A stretch of 64,000 nt of DNA from Massilia sp. W12 (GTDB lineage: Bacteria > Pseudomonadota > Gammaproteobacteria > Burkholderiales > Burkholderiaceae_D), in assembly GCF_037300705.1 (NCBI RefSeq), contig NZ_CP147776.1, positions 3,658,001-3,722,000 of the forward strand. The letters run 5' to 3'. The position numbers were made by a program, and so were the translations under genes. Shown piece after piece: positions 8,053-16,430 of the stretch. Position 1 is the stretch's first letter; each line of letters opens with the position of its first letter. The notes beneath the pieces are model-generated. The model did not search any database. It was given only the letters and a program-made list of their open reading frames with translations, and was not told the DNA's origin.

Positions 8053-9180
8053 TCATTTCAGTTTCGGGTCGAGAGCATCGCGCAGCGAATCGGTAAACAG
8101 CGAGAAGGCTGTGACCAGAACCGCCATCGCGCTGGTGGCGGCAACCAATTGCCACCACTTGCCGAGGATCAACTCGTTTTGCGCCTCATTGAGCATACTG
8201 CCCCATGACACGGTGCCGACCGGCACGCCAAAACCGAGGAAGGACAGAATCACTTCCGCCTTGATGAAGCCCACCACCAGAATCGACATTTGCACCAGGG
8301 CCACATGCGAAACGTTGGGGAAGATATGGCCGAACATCTTGCTCATATCGGAGGCGCCGATGGCGTCTGCCGCCATCACGTATTCACGCGCTTTGTGCTT
8401 CATGTATTCGGCGCGGATCAGGCGGTAGGCGCCAGTCCAGCCGGTCAAGCCCAGAATCAGCACGATGGTCATGACGCCCTTCTTTTGCAGCACGGCAGCC
8501 ACCGCCAGAATCATCAGAATCGAAGGAATCGAAGTGAAGATGCTGTAGAACCAGTTGAAGAAATCGTCGATCTTGCCGCCGTAATAGCCCGACAGTGCGC
8601 CAAACAGGGTGCCCAGCACGGTGGCGAACAAGGCGGCGGCCAAGCCGACCACAATCGAGGTTTCCGAACCTTTGATGGTTTTCTTGATGATGTCATGGCC
8701 CCATTTGTCAGCGCCGAACGGCAGGGTTTCCGCACGTTTGACATTGGCTTGTTTGCCATCTTTGGCCAGTTCCGCGCGCACTTCAGCCATTTCCTTGGCC
8801 AGCGGGTCTGTCACGCCATACATATCGACGTTTTCCGCAATCGCGCCGGAAGCAGCCGGGCTGGTTTGCGCGCGCAATTCGCGAATCACATCTTTGAGCG
8901 GATCGAGGGGATTTTCCGGCACCTCTTCTGCTTCGGTATTGGATTCGGTGACGCCGCGTTCAGCCGCCGTCTGCGGGCCGACAAAAGTCGGCGGCGCATA
9001 GTTGACGGCGACTTCTGCTTCCCAGTCGGAGGCGATCAGGCCGGTGGCCGAGGCGACTAACATCAAGAGGAAGGCGATCACGACCGCCATCGACCCCATC
9101 GCCACCTTGTCGGCGCGCAGTCGGCGCCAGGCCAGCGCCCATAAGCTGGGGGATACCTGGATTTGTGCGTTATTTGTCAT
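8053..9180 (-). CDS. Peptide ABC transporter permease (DppC/YejE type)
   Basis: This is a 375-residue inner-membrane permease of the binding-protein-dependent family. A cytoplasmic N-terminus (AWRRLRADKVAMGS) leads into the first helix. A long polar segment of roughly 110 residues follows before the typical FGADKWGHDIIKKTIKG block and five more helices. The EAA loop (EYVMAADAIGASDMSKMFGHIFPN) contacts the ATPase. The polar segment, rich in Glu, Pro and Ala and predicted to be periplasmic, is clearly longer than in standard DppC proteins of about 300 residues. The gene follows the DppB-like permease after 14 bp and precedes the ATPase. Confidence 0.93.
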   Translation of the reverse strand: MTNNAQIQVSPSLWALAWRRLRADKVAMGSMAVVIAFLLMLVASATGLIASDWEAEVAVNYAPPTFVGPQTAAERGVTESNTEAEEVPENPLDPLKDVIRELRAQTSPAASGAIAENVDMYGVTDPLAKEMAEVRAELAKDGKQANVKRAETLPFGADKWGHDIIKKTIKGSETSIVVGLAAALFATVLGTLFGALSGYYGGKIDDFFNWFYSIFTSIPSILMILAVAAVLQKKGVMTIVLILGLTGWTGAYRLIRAEYMKHKAREYVMAADAIGASDMSKMFGHIFPNVSHVALVQMSILVVGFIKAEVILSFLGFGVPVGTVSWGSMLNEAQNELILGKWWQLVAATSAMAVLVTAFSLFTDSLRDALDPKLK

Positions 9181-9194
9181 GAATTACTCCTGCC

Positions 9195-10133
9195 TCACTT
9201 CAGTTGGACGCGCGGGTCAACAGCTTTGTACATCAAGTCTGTCAACAGATTGAAGATCATGGTGGCCGCTGCGACATACACCGTGATCGCCTTGATCACC
9301 GGGAAGTCGGAACGCTCCACCGCCAGCAGAATTTCACGGCCCACGCCAGGAATCGAGAAGAAACGCTCAAGCAAAAAGGCGCCGATCAGCAAGGCCGGCA
9401 GATTCGACATCACATGGGTGATGATAGGAATCGAGGCGTTGCGCAGGACGTGCACCCACATCACGCGCGATTCGCTCATGCCCTTGGCGCGTGCGGTGCG
9501 CACATAGTCTTGATTGACTTCATCCAGAATGAAGGTGCGGAATAAGCGTAAGTTAGGCGCGATGCTGACCGCCAGACCGATCAAAATCGGCAGTGCGGCG
9601 AATTTGAACAGGTTTTCAAAGAAGTTGTCGCCCCAGCCCTGCACCGGGAACAAGCCCCATTTATACGCCAGCACATATTGGAAGACGATGATGTACACCA
9701 GAATCGAGATCGACATGGCGACGGTGCACAGCACCATCACGGTACGGTCGGTCAGGGTGCCGCGCACATAGGCCACCGCCAGCGCGAGCGCAATCGCGAT
9801 CACGGTTTCCAGAATGGTCAGCGGAATCAGCACGGTCAGCGAAGGCCCGAGACGGGAGCCGATCACAGCTGATACTTTTTCGCCGGTGCTCCAGCTGGCG
9901 CCGAAGTCAAAGGTGACGATTTGCTGGACGAAAATGCCAAGCTGCACGTAATAAGGCTGGTCAATACCGAGCTGGGCGCGGATATTGGCGATTTGTTGCG
10001 GGTTGGACATTTTGCCGGCCAGAATATAGGCCGGATCGCCCCCCACCCAGTTAAACAGGAAAAACACCAGCAGCACCACGCCGCCCATGGTGGGCAGCAT
10101 CTGCCACAAGCGCCTCAGAATATATGAAAGCAT
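9195..10133 (-). CDS. Peptide ABC transporter permease (DppB/YejB type)
   Basis: This is a 312-residue inner-membrane permease with six predicted helices. The N-terminus MLSYILRRLWQMLPTM is typical of DppB/OppB. The EAA-like loop DYVRTARAKGMSESRVMWVHVLRN and the C-terminal YKAVDPRVQLK are family hallmarks. With the DppC-type partner it forms the channel of the oligopeptide importer. It sits between the M3 peptidase gene (9 bp upstream) and the second permease gene (14 bp downstream) in a tight operon. Confidence 0.94.
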   Translation of the reverse strand: MLSYILRRLWQMLPTMGGVVLLVFFLFNWVGGDPAYILAGKMSNPQQIANIRAQLGIDQPYYVQLGIFVQQIVTFDFGASWSTGEKVSAVIGSRLGPSLTVLIPLTILETVIAIALALAVAYVRGTLTDRTVMVLCTVAMSISILVYIIVFQYVLAYKWGLFPVQGWGDNFFENLFKFAALPILIGLAVSIAPNLRLFRTFILDEVNQDYVRTARAKGMSESRVMWVHVLRNASIPIITHVMSNLPALLIGAFLLERFFSIPGVGREILLAVERSDFPVIKAITVYVAAATMIFNLLTDLMYKAVDPRVQLK

Positions 10134-10142
10134 GTTCGCTCC

Positions 10143-12158
10143 TTATTGCAGGCGTTGACCGGAGATTTCGGCAAAAAATGCCTTGCTGTTCGGCTCGCGG
10201 CCGAGGAAGTCAGTAACCAATTGGCGGCCTTTCTTTTCACCGCCACGGCCTAACACCATATTGCGGTAACGCATACCGACTGCCGGGTCCATGATTTTGC
10301 CGCTGTATGCCGAGAGCATGTCCAGCGCCATCACTTCTGACCACATATAGCCGTAATAGCCGGCCCCATAGCCGCCCATCACATGGCCGAACTGTCCCGG
10401 GAAGTGGGTGCCCGGAACATGTCCCAGGGGAGTGGCGCCTTCCACCGCGCGCCATACCGCCATCGGATCGTTCGCTTTGTCGTCATGGATTTGCAAATCG
10501 AAGTTCGCATACACCAATTGACGGCCAAAACGGATCCCGCGCCCGTAGTTATGCGCAGCTGTCATGCGCTTTGCCAATTCTTCATCCACGGTCGGGCAAG
10601 CCGGTTTGCAGAATTTGGACACATTCGCCAGCGATTCCAGGCGGCGCGCCCATTCTTCATACATTTGCGACGGCGCTTCGACGAAATCCAGTTCCACGCT
10701 GGTGCCGGAGTGGCGCACATAGCGGGTTTGCGAGAGCACGCCGTGCAGCACATGGCCGAATTCGTGCACCAGGGTTTCCAGTTCGCCGCCATCCAGACCT
10801 TTGCGGTCGAAATTGGTCACCAGCACAGAAATCGGGGTGCGCTTGATCAGGGTCGAAGAGCCGCGTGAAGGCCAGGCGGCGGCATGGCCGTATTTGCCTT
10901 CGCGCGGGAACAGATCGAGATAGATGCCGGCGATGCGCGCGCCGCTCTTGGCGTCAAACACATCGTAGTACTGCACATCTTGATGCCAGGTCGGCACTTT
11001 GACTTGCTTGAAGCTGACGCCATACAGTTTGGCGGAAACATCCAGCGCCCAGTCAACCGACGCGCCGGTCGGGAAATATTGGCGCAGCGCGTTTTGATCA
11101 AGCTTGTAACGCGCGTTTTTCAGTTTTTGCTGCCAGTACATCAAATCCCAGCGGTTGAAGCTGGTTTCTTCCAGTTTCGTACCCAGGGTTTGCGCTTTGA
11201 ATTGGCGCAGTTCTTCCAATTCTTTCTTTTCCAGCGAGGTCACCACGCCCTGCACTTCATCCAGGAATTTACGCACTGCGCTGGCCGAGCCGGCCATGCG
11301 GCGGCGCGTGACATAGTCGGCGTAGTTATTAAAGCCGAACATGGCGGCCAGCTCGCGCCGCAATTCCATGGCCTGCTTGAGCAAGCCCAGATTCTTTTCA
11401 GTGCCGTGATTGGCGAAAGCGATTTGGTAACGCTTGCGCGCTTCCTCATTATCGGCATATTCCATGAAGGGGTTGTAGGACGGGTATTCAAAGCCGACCA
11501 CGTAATTGCCCTTCTCATCTTTCTTGGCCGCATCCAGCCAGGATTGCGGCAGCCCCTTGACTTCTTCCGGCGTGAAAGTCAGCTTTTCTTTGTTGTCGCG
11601 GATGTTGCGCGCAAATTCCTGCGACAGCAGATCGAGCTTTTTCGCCAGCTCTTTCATTTTTTCCTGCTTCTCTTTGGGGAAGCCCACGCCGGTATCTTCA
11701 AAACCGTCGATCAGGTCTTGACGCAGTTTGGCGTCCACTTCGTCGCCGGGCGTGGAGGCCTTGACCAATTGATACAGCTTGTCATTTTGGAACAGCTCGG
11801 TGCCCCAGGCATTGACCTTGACCAGGCAGGGTTCTGCCGCAGCGCGCACTTTGGGATCTGGCGAAACATTGGCGATCAAGTCCAGTCCGCCGACCAGATC
11901 TTCAATCGCGATTTGCACTTGATCCAGCGCGGCGTACAGCTTGCGGCTGGCGGCGGCATCTTTCGGCGCGGCGCTTTTTTCAATGCGCGCAACCTGGGTT
12001 TGCGCTTTTTTCAGCGCGGCTTCGCACATCGGTGCGATTTGCTTTTCAGTGGGGACAGGCAACAGCGGACGCTTGGCGTCTGCCGCCAGCGCTGTCGGGC
12101 TGAGCGCCATGGCCAGCATAGCGCTGGCGATGGACAGGGAAAGGGACGACATTTTCAT
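10143..12158 (-). CDS. Exported M3-family zinc oligopeptidase
   Basis: This is a 671-residue metallopeptidase of the thimet/oligopeptidase (M3) family. The zinc-binding motif is H465-E-F-G-H469, and the third ligand is probably the Glu in SVELDFVEAPSQ about 25 residues later. Unlike cytoplasmic OpdA/PrlC, it starts with a signal peptide (SLSLSIASAMLAMALSPTALA), so it should work in the periplasm or outside. It lies inside the peptide-transporter operon, 18 bp after a binding-protein gene and 9 bp before a permease gene. This implies that it trims peptides between outer-membrane entry and ABC import; the route is inferred. M3 enzymes typically cut peptides shorter than about 20 residues. Confidence 0.93.
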   Translation of the reverse strand: MKMSSLSLSIASAMLAMALSPTALAADAKRPLLPVPTEKQIAPMCEAALKKAQTQVARIEKSAAPKDAAASRKLYAALDQVQIAIEDLVGGLDLIANVSPDPKVRAAAEPCLVKVNAWGTELFQNDKLYQLVKASTPGDEVDAKLRQDLIDGFEDTGVGFPKEKQEKMKELAKKLDLLSQEFARNIRDNKEKLTFTPEEVKGLPQSWLDAAKKDEKGNYVVGFEYPSYNPFMEYADNEEARKRYQIAFANHGTEKNLGLLKQAMELRRELAAMFGFNNYADYVTRRRMAGSASAVRKFLDEVQGVVTSLEKKELEELRQFKAQTLGTKLEETSFNRWDLMYWQQKLKNARYKLDQNALRQYFPTGASVDWALDVSAKLYGVSFKQVKVPTWHQDVQYYDVFDAKSGARIAGIYLDLFPREGKYGHAAAWPSRGSSTLIKRTPISVLVTNFDRKGLDGGELETLVHEFGHVLHGVLSQTRYVRHSGTSVELDFVEAPSQMYEEWARRLESLANVSKFCKPACPTVDEELAKRMTAAHNYGRGIRFGRQLVYANFDLQIHDDKANDPMAVWRAVEGATPLGHVPGTHFPGQFGHVMGGYGAGYYGYMWSEVMALDMLSAYSGKIMDPAVGMRYRNMVLGRGGEKKGRQLVTDFLGREPNSKAFFAEISGQRLQ

Positions 12159-12176
12159 GGGGTTCCTGGGAGCGGG

Positions 12177-13988
12177 TTATAGTTTTCCGGAAGTCGCGGC
12201 TTTTTTGGGATCGATATCGATGTACAGCCATTCCTGATGCAGGATGGGATGTTTCTTATAGCCCTGCACATGCGGCTGCGCCAGCATATTGCGGTAACGC
12301 GCATAACCGATGCGGTTGGAGGCATAGACTTCCATGATGCGCGCCATTTTGCGGTACAAGGCGTCACGCTCAGGGCCTGCCGGCATCGAGGCCGATTGCG
12401 CATACAGCTTGTCGTATTCGTCGTTCTGGAAGCAGCCGTTATTGTTTTGATGGATGTTTTTACCGGCGAACAGCATCATAAAGTTGTCGCCATCCGGGTA
12501 GTCGGCAATCCAGGGATTGGTGCGGGTCATCAGCTGGCATTCTTTTTCTGCTTTCAGAATATCGGGGAAGGGGCGTTTATCGCCTTCCATGCGGACGCTG
12601 ATTTTGTCGAAGGATTTTTTCCACATTTCAGACTGCTGCTGGCCCTGGCCATCGGCGCGCGCGGTGTATTTGATCACCAGCGGCTTACCATCCGGCATGG
12701 TGCGGTAGCCGTCTTTGCCTTTTTTGTAGCCGAATTTGTCCAGCAAGGCATTCGCCGCCGCCGGATCGTACTGCAGCATGCTCTTGTAATTCGGGTCATG
12801 TCCCACTACGCCGGGCGGGATCGGGTATTGCAAGGCCACGGCCTCATTGTTCCAGACGATGCGGATTTCCTCATCCACATTGTGCGCCATCGCAATTGCG
12901 CGGCGCAGGGCGATTTTTTCCTTGCTGTTGCCGCCCACCACCGGATCACGCATATTCCAGTAGTAGTAACTGATTTCCGGATCGATGATGCGCGACAGGC
13001 GCACGCCCTTGGCTGCAAATTCGGGACGCAGCTTGCCATCCACAATGGCTTTCGGCGCCAGCGGCCCTTGCAGCTCAACCAGATCGCATTCATTGTTTTG
13101 GAATGACAGCCAGCGCGATTGATCTTCCACCATCACGGCGATTTCCACCTTGCCGATGCGCGGCAGGCGCTTGCCCTTCATTTCCGCCACCAATTGCTGG
13201 TCTTCCGGGTCGCTGCCCGGCTCAAAATCCCAAATCTTGCCACGGTAATTCGGATTCGCTTCGAGCGAAATGGAGGCGCCGCGCACCCATTTGGTCAGGC
13301 GATAGGGGCCGGTGCCGACCGGATGCGCCATCACGCCGCCCTGCGCATCGCCATATTTTTCCACCACTTCACGCGCCACCGCCACGGTCGGCTCGTGCGC
13401 CAGAATCATGGCCAGATTGAATTCAGTTTGCTTGAGATGGATTTTGAGGGTGTATTTGTCCACCACTTCAAAGCCTTCGATCTTGGCGTTCATATCGGCT
13501 TTGCCGGCCTTTTTGGCGGCTTCAGCCCATTCATCCAGACCTTTGACCTTGCCCTCGAACAACCACATATGCGGGGAAGCCAGCTTCGGATCGAACAGAC
13601 GCTTGAAGGAATACACATAATCTTCCACCGTCAGTTCGCGCTTCTTGCCGCCGAACACCGGATCGTCAGCGAAGTAAATCCCCTTCTTGAGGCGGATCGT
13701 GTAAGTTTTGCCGTCCGGGCTGATTTCCGGCAGGGCTTCGGCGGTTTTCGTCGCCACCTTGGCCGGACGCGCCATATAGTCGTAGGTATAGAGCGTCTCG
13801 TAAATCGCCTGCACCACATTGCCGGAATACAGGTCGCGCACCAGGGCCGGGTCAAACCCGGTTTCCGGGGCCGGGAACACGGCGCGCAAGACCTTGTTCA
13901 TATCCGGGCCTTCGGTCGCAAAGCCGGGCGCGGCCGGCACAGCCAGCGCCGCCGCCAGCAGGGCTTGGCTAATCCACTTCAGTTTCAT
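12177..13988 (-). CDS. Family 5 extracellular solute-binding protein (peptide), copy 2
   Basis: This is a 603-residue periplasmic binding protein of the DppA/OppA class (SBP family 5). The signal peptide ends near PGFA (residue 24). Typical blocks follow: KVLRAVFPAPETGFDP, ISPDGKTYTIRLKKGIYF, HPVGTGPYRLTKWV, and RRAIAMAHNVDEE. It is a clear paralogue of the gene just upstream (shared KVLR.AFPA..GFD, YDYMARPAK/YDYLAMPAK, SKEKIALRRA, GYKKHPILH endings) but diverged, so the two probably bind different peptides. It lies 72 bp after copy 1 and 18 bp before the M3 peptidase gene. Confidence 0.94.
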   Translation of the reverse strand: MKLKWISQALLAAALAVPAAPGFATEGPDMNKVLRAVFPAPETGFDPALVRDLYSGNVVQAIYETLYTYDYMARPAKVATKTAEALPEISPDGKTYTIRLKKGIYFADDPVFGGKKRELTVEDYVYSFKRLFDPKLASPHMWLFEGKVKGLDEWAEAAKKAGKADMNAKIEGFEVVDKYTLKIHLKQTEFNLAMILAHEPTVAVAREVVEKYGDAQGGVMAHPVGTGPYRLTKWVRGASISLEANPNYRGKIWDFEPGSDPEDQQLVAEMKGKRLPRIGKVEIAVMVEDQSRWLSFQNNECDLVELQGPLAPKAIVDGKLRPEFAAKGVRLSRIIDPEISYYYWNMRDPVVGGNSKEKIALRRAIAMAHNVDEEIRIVWNNEAVALQYPIPPGVVGHDPNYKSMLQYDPAAANALLDKFGYKKGKDGYRTMPDGKPLVIKYTARADGQGQQQSEMWKKSFDKISVRMEGDKRPFPDILKAEKECQLMTRTNPWIADYPDGDNFMMLFAGKNIHQNNNGCFQNDEYDKLYAQSASMPAGPERDALYRKMARIMEVYASNRIGYARYRNMLAQPHVQGYKKHPILHQEWLYIDIDPKKAATSGKL

Positions 13989-14060
13989 ACTTGTTTTTTC
14001 CTCTCGATTGCAGATCCGGGAGCTGCCGGCGCGAAACCGGCGCTTTTTTTGATTCGTGCC

Positions 14061-15860
14061 TTAGTGCTTCTCGATGTCCAACAGTTCCCACATGCCATGC
14101 AAAATGGGATGTTTCTTGAAGCCCTTGACCCAGGGTTGGATGACCCAGTTGCGGATGCGTGACGTTTGCAGGGTGATCGGGTTGTCGCCTTCCATCTGGC
14201 GGTTCATTTCCTGATACAGCTTGTAGCGTTCTGGCCCGTGCGGCAAGGCAATCGCCTGGCGATACAGTTTGTCGTAGTGCTCGTTTTCGTAACAGGAATT
14301 ATTGCTGGCGTTGATATTGCGGCTGTACAGCAATTGCACGAAGTTTTCGCCGTCCGGAATGTCGGCGCCCCAGGCGCTGCCCCAGATCGGGATCTTGCAC
14401 TCTTTCGCCGCCTTCATATTGTCGGGGAAATTGCCGGTGGTGAAGTTGCCGCGCAGACCGACCTGGTCCATGCCGCGCTTCCAGATTTCCTGGAAGATTT
14501 TGGAGGTGGAAGTGGCTTCGGAGCGGATTTCAATCGTCAGCGGTTTGCCATCCGGGGTCATGCGGAAGCCATCGGCGCCGCGCTTGTAGCCGAAGCGGTC
14601 GAGCAATTTATTCGCCAGCTCGATGTTGTAGCCATTGCTGCTGCGGTATTTCGGATCATGCCCGAGAATCCCGACCGGTACGATTTGATGGGCGCGCACA
14701 GCCTGTCCCTTGCGCACTTTTTCGATTTCCTCATCAATGCTGTACACCATGCCAAGCGCGCGGCGCAGGGCGATTTTTTCCTTGCTGTAGCCGCCAATCA
14801 CCGGGTCTTTCAGGTTGAAGGACCAGTAGGTGATTTCCGGATCGGTGACGCGGAACAGGTCAATGTTTTGCTTGGCGTATTCCGGCTTGAGTTTGTCGCC
14901 GTTCATCACGCCCGGCGCCACCGCTTGCGGCAGCATATCAAGGTCAATCTGCTTATCCTGGAAGGCCAGCCAGCGCGGCTGCTCTTCCTCCATGATATTC
15001 ACTTCCACCCGACCGATTTGCGGGAACTTCTTGCCCTTGGCCTGCTGCGCCAGCTTTTTGTCGCGCTCGGTCATGGCCTGGAAATTCCACTCAAACGCCG
15101 GGTAATCCGGGTTCACCTTCAAAATCACCTTGCTGCCCGGCACGTATTTTTCCAGCATATACGGGCCGGTGCCGACCGGGTGCATGCCGATATCCTGGCC
15201 ATATTTTTCCACCACTTCGCGCGCCATCGCGCCAAAGCCGCTGTAAGCCAGGGTGAACAGGAAATTGTAGTCTTGCTGTTTCAAGCGGAAACGGATGGTG
15301 TAGCGATCCAGCGCTTCAATCCCGGGAATCTTGGCATCATAGTCAAACTTGCCGGTTTTCTTGGCCGCCTCGGCCAGCTCATCCAGACCGACCAGTTTGC
15401 CATCGAGGAAATTGGTGACTTGCGAACGCACTGCCGGATCCAGCACGCGTTTGAAGGTATAAACGTAATCTTCCGCCGTCAATTCACGCGGTTTGCCATT
15501 GAAGGCAGGATCAGGCGTGAAGTAAATGCCCTTGCGGATGTGCACGGTATAGGTTTTGCCGCCATCTTCTGCCTGCGGCATGGCGACTGCCGTCTTGGGA
15601 ATCAGTTTGGCGGGCATCGCCAGATAATCATAGGTCAGAAGTGTTTCAAAAATCACTTCGCCAACCCAGTTGGAGTATTGATTGGACGTTTTGATCAAAT
15701 CAAAGCCGGCGTCCGCCGCCGGAAACGCCACGCGCAAGACCTTGTTCGGATCTGCATTGTTTGCTGCGGCCAGAGCGGCCGGACTGAAGGAAACAGAGAT
15801 AGCTGCGGCGAGTACGCCCGCACCTATATATTTACCAATTTTTCCCATTAAAGCTTGCAT
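14061..15860 (-). CDS. Family 5 extracellular solute-binding protein (peptide), copy 1
   Basis: This is a 599-residue periplasmic peptide-binding protein (DppA/OppA class) and the first gene of the leftward operon. The N-terminus MQALMGKIGKYIGAG is followed by a hydrophobic signal ending near AALAA. Family blocks include KVLRVAFPAADAGFDL, GKTYTVHIRKGIYF, HPVGTGPYMLEKYV and SKEKIALRRALGMVYS. The start is ATG 15860, with AAGGAGG at 15872-15878. A longer frame extends upstream, but it lacks a ribosome site and covers non-coding leader. Paralogous to the next gene. It is divergent from the first TonB receptor across a 570-bp gap. Confidence 0.94.
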   Translation of the reverse strand: MQALMGKIGKYIGAGVLAAAISVSFSPAALAAANNADPNKVLRVAFPAADAGFDLIKTSNQYSNWVGEVIFETLLTYDYLAMPAKLIPKTAVAMPQAEDGGKTYTVHIRKGIYFTPDPAFNGKPRELTAEDYVYTFKRVLDPAVRSQVTNFLDGKLVGLDELAEAAKKTGKFDYDAKIPGIEALDRYTIRFRLKQQDYNFLFTLAYSGFGAMAREVVEKYGQDIGMHPVGTGPYMLEKYVPGSKVILKVNPDYPAFEWNFQAMTERDKKLAQQAKGKKFPQIGRVEVNIMEEEQPRWLAFQDKQIDLDMLPQAVAPGVMNGDKLKPEYAKQNIDLFRVTDPEITYWSFNLKDPVIGGYSKEKIALRRALGMVYSIDEEIEKVRKGQAVRAHQIVPVGILGHDPKYRSSNGYNIELANKLLDRFGYKRGADGFRMTPDGKPLTIEIRSEATSTSKIFQEIWKRGMDQVGLRGNFTTGNFPDNMKAAKECKIPIWGSAWGADIPDGENFVQLLYSRNINASNNSCYENEHYDKLYRQAIALPHGPERYKLYQEMNRQMEGDNPITLQTSRIRNWVIQPWVKGFKKHPILHGMWELLDIEKH

Positions 15861-16430
15861 GCCAGACCACGCCTCCTTGCTACACCCGGGTCTCGGGCTT
15901 GTTAATCCGTCAACATGTTTGCGCGCAACAAAGCCGCCGCAAAAATCCATGTGGCCAAAAAAGGCGTAACGATAGCGCATATTCGCGGCGCAGTGAATGG
16001 GCAGAAATGCAGATATGAGGAAAATTTGGCAAAGGGCTGGAAATGTTTCAATTTGTTTTTGCTGCAACGCAATATAAAACTGCTGTACATTCCGCCAACG
16101 CCTAAATCTCTGTCCCTTAACAAAAAATCCGCCACAGCCTGAGGCTGCATCGAGGCCATCGGTTTTCCCTGCGGCGCGCCTTATCGCAGCGCAGCATGAA
16201 AAAAACCGTCCCTGAAAGAAATTTGCCATCCTGAAACACTGTTGTTTCCACGCACAGACTTATGCACCAACAGTTGACAGAAATCCTGATTTGATGATCC
16301 TATCTGTCCTCAAGTTTGCGCACACGTAAGCTTTACAGAAGAACACCTCTTTCGGTGTATCGACACACTACAAACAGCGCGGCAATGTCCCCAAAGAATC
16401 AAGCCGCGCATCACTTCCCAAGGAGTCTGG
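15861..16430. other. Divergent intergenic region, peptide operon / TonB receptor
   Basis: This 570-bp gap must carry the promoters of the leftward ABC operon and the rightward receptor. A TTGACA at about 16273 is followed by CTATCTG with poor spacing, so I do not assign a promoter. I saw no convincing gene, strong hairpin or recognisable operator. Open frames crossing it lack ribosome sites. Confidence 0.5.

Noticed and set aside
10884-12182. 432-codon plus-strand frame opposite the M3 peptidase
   Set aside because: Antisense shadow; the HEFGH zinc motif and signal peptide are on the minus strand.
14166-15851. 561-codon plus-strand frame opposite the first peptide-binding protein
   Set aside because: Antisense shadow; the minus strand has the signal peptide, AAGGAGG and family 5 motifs.
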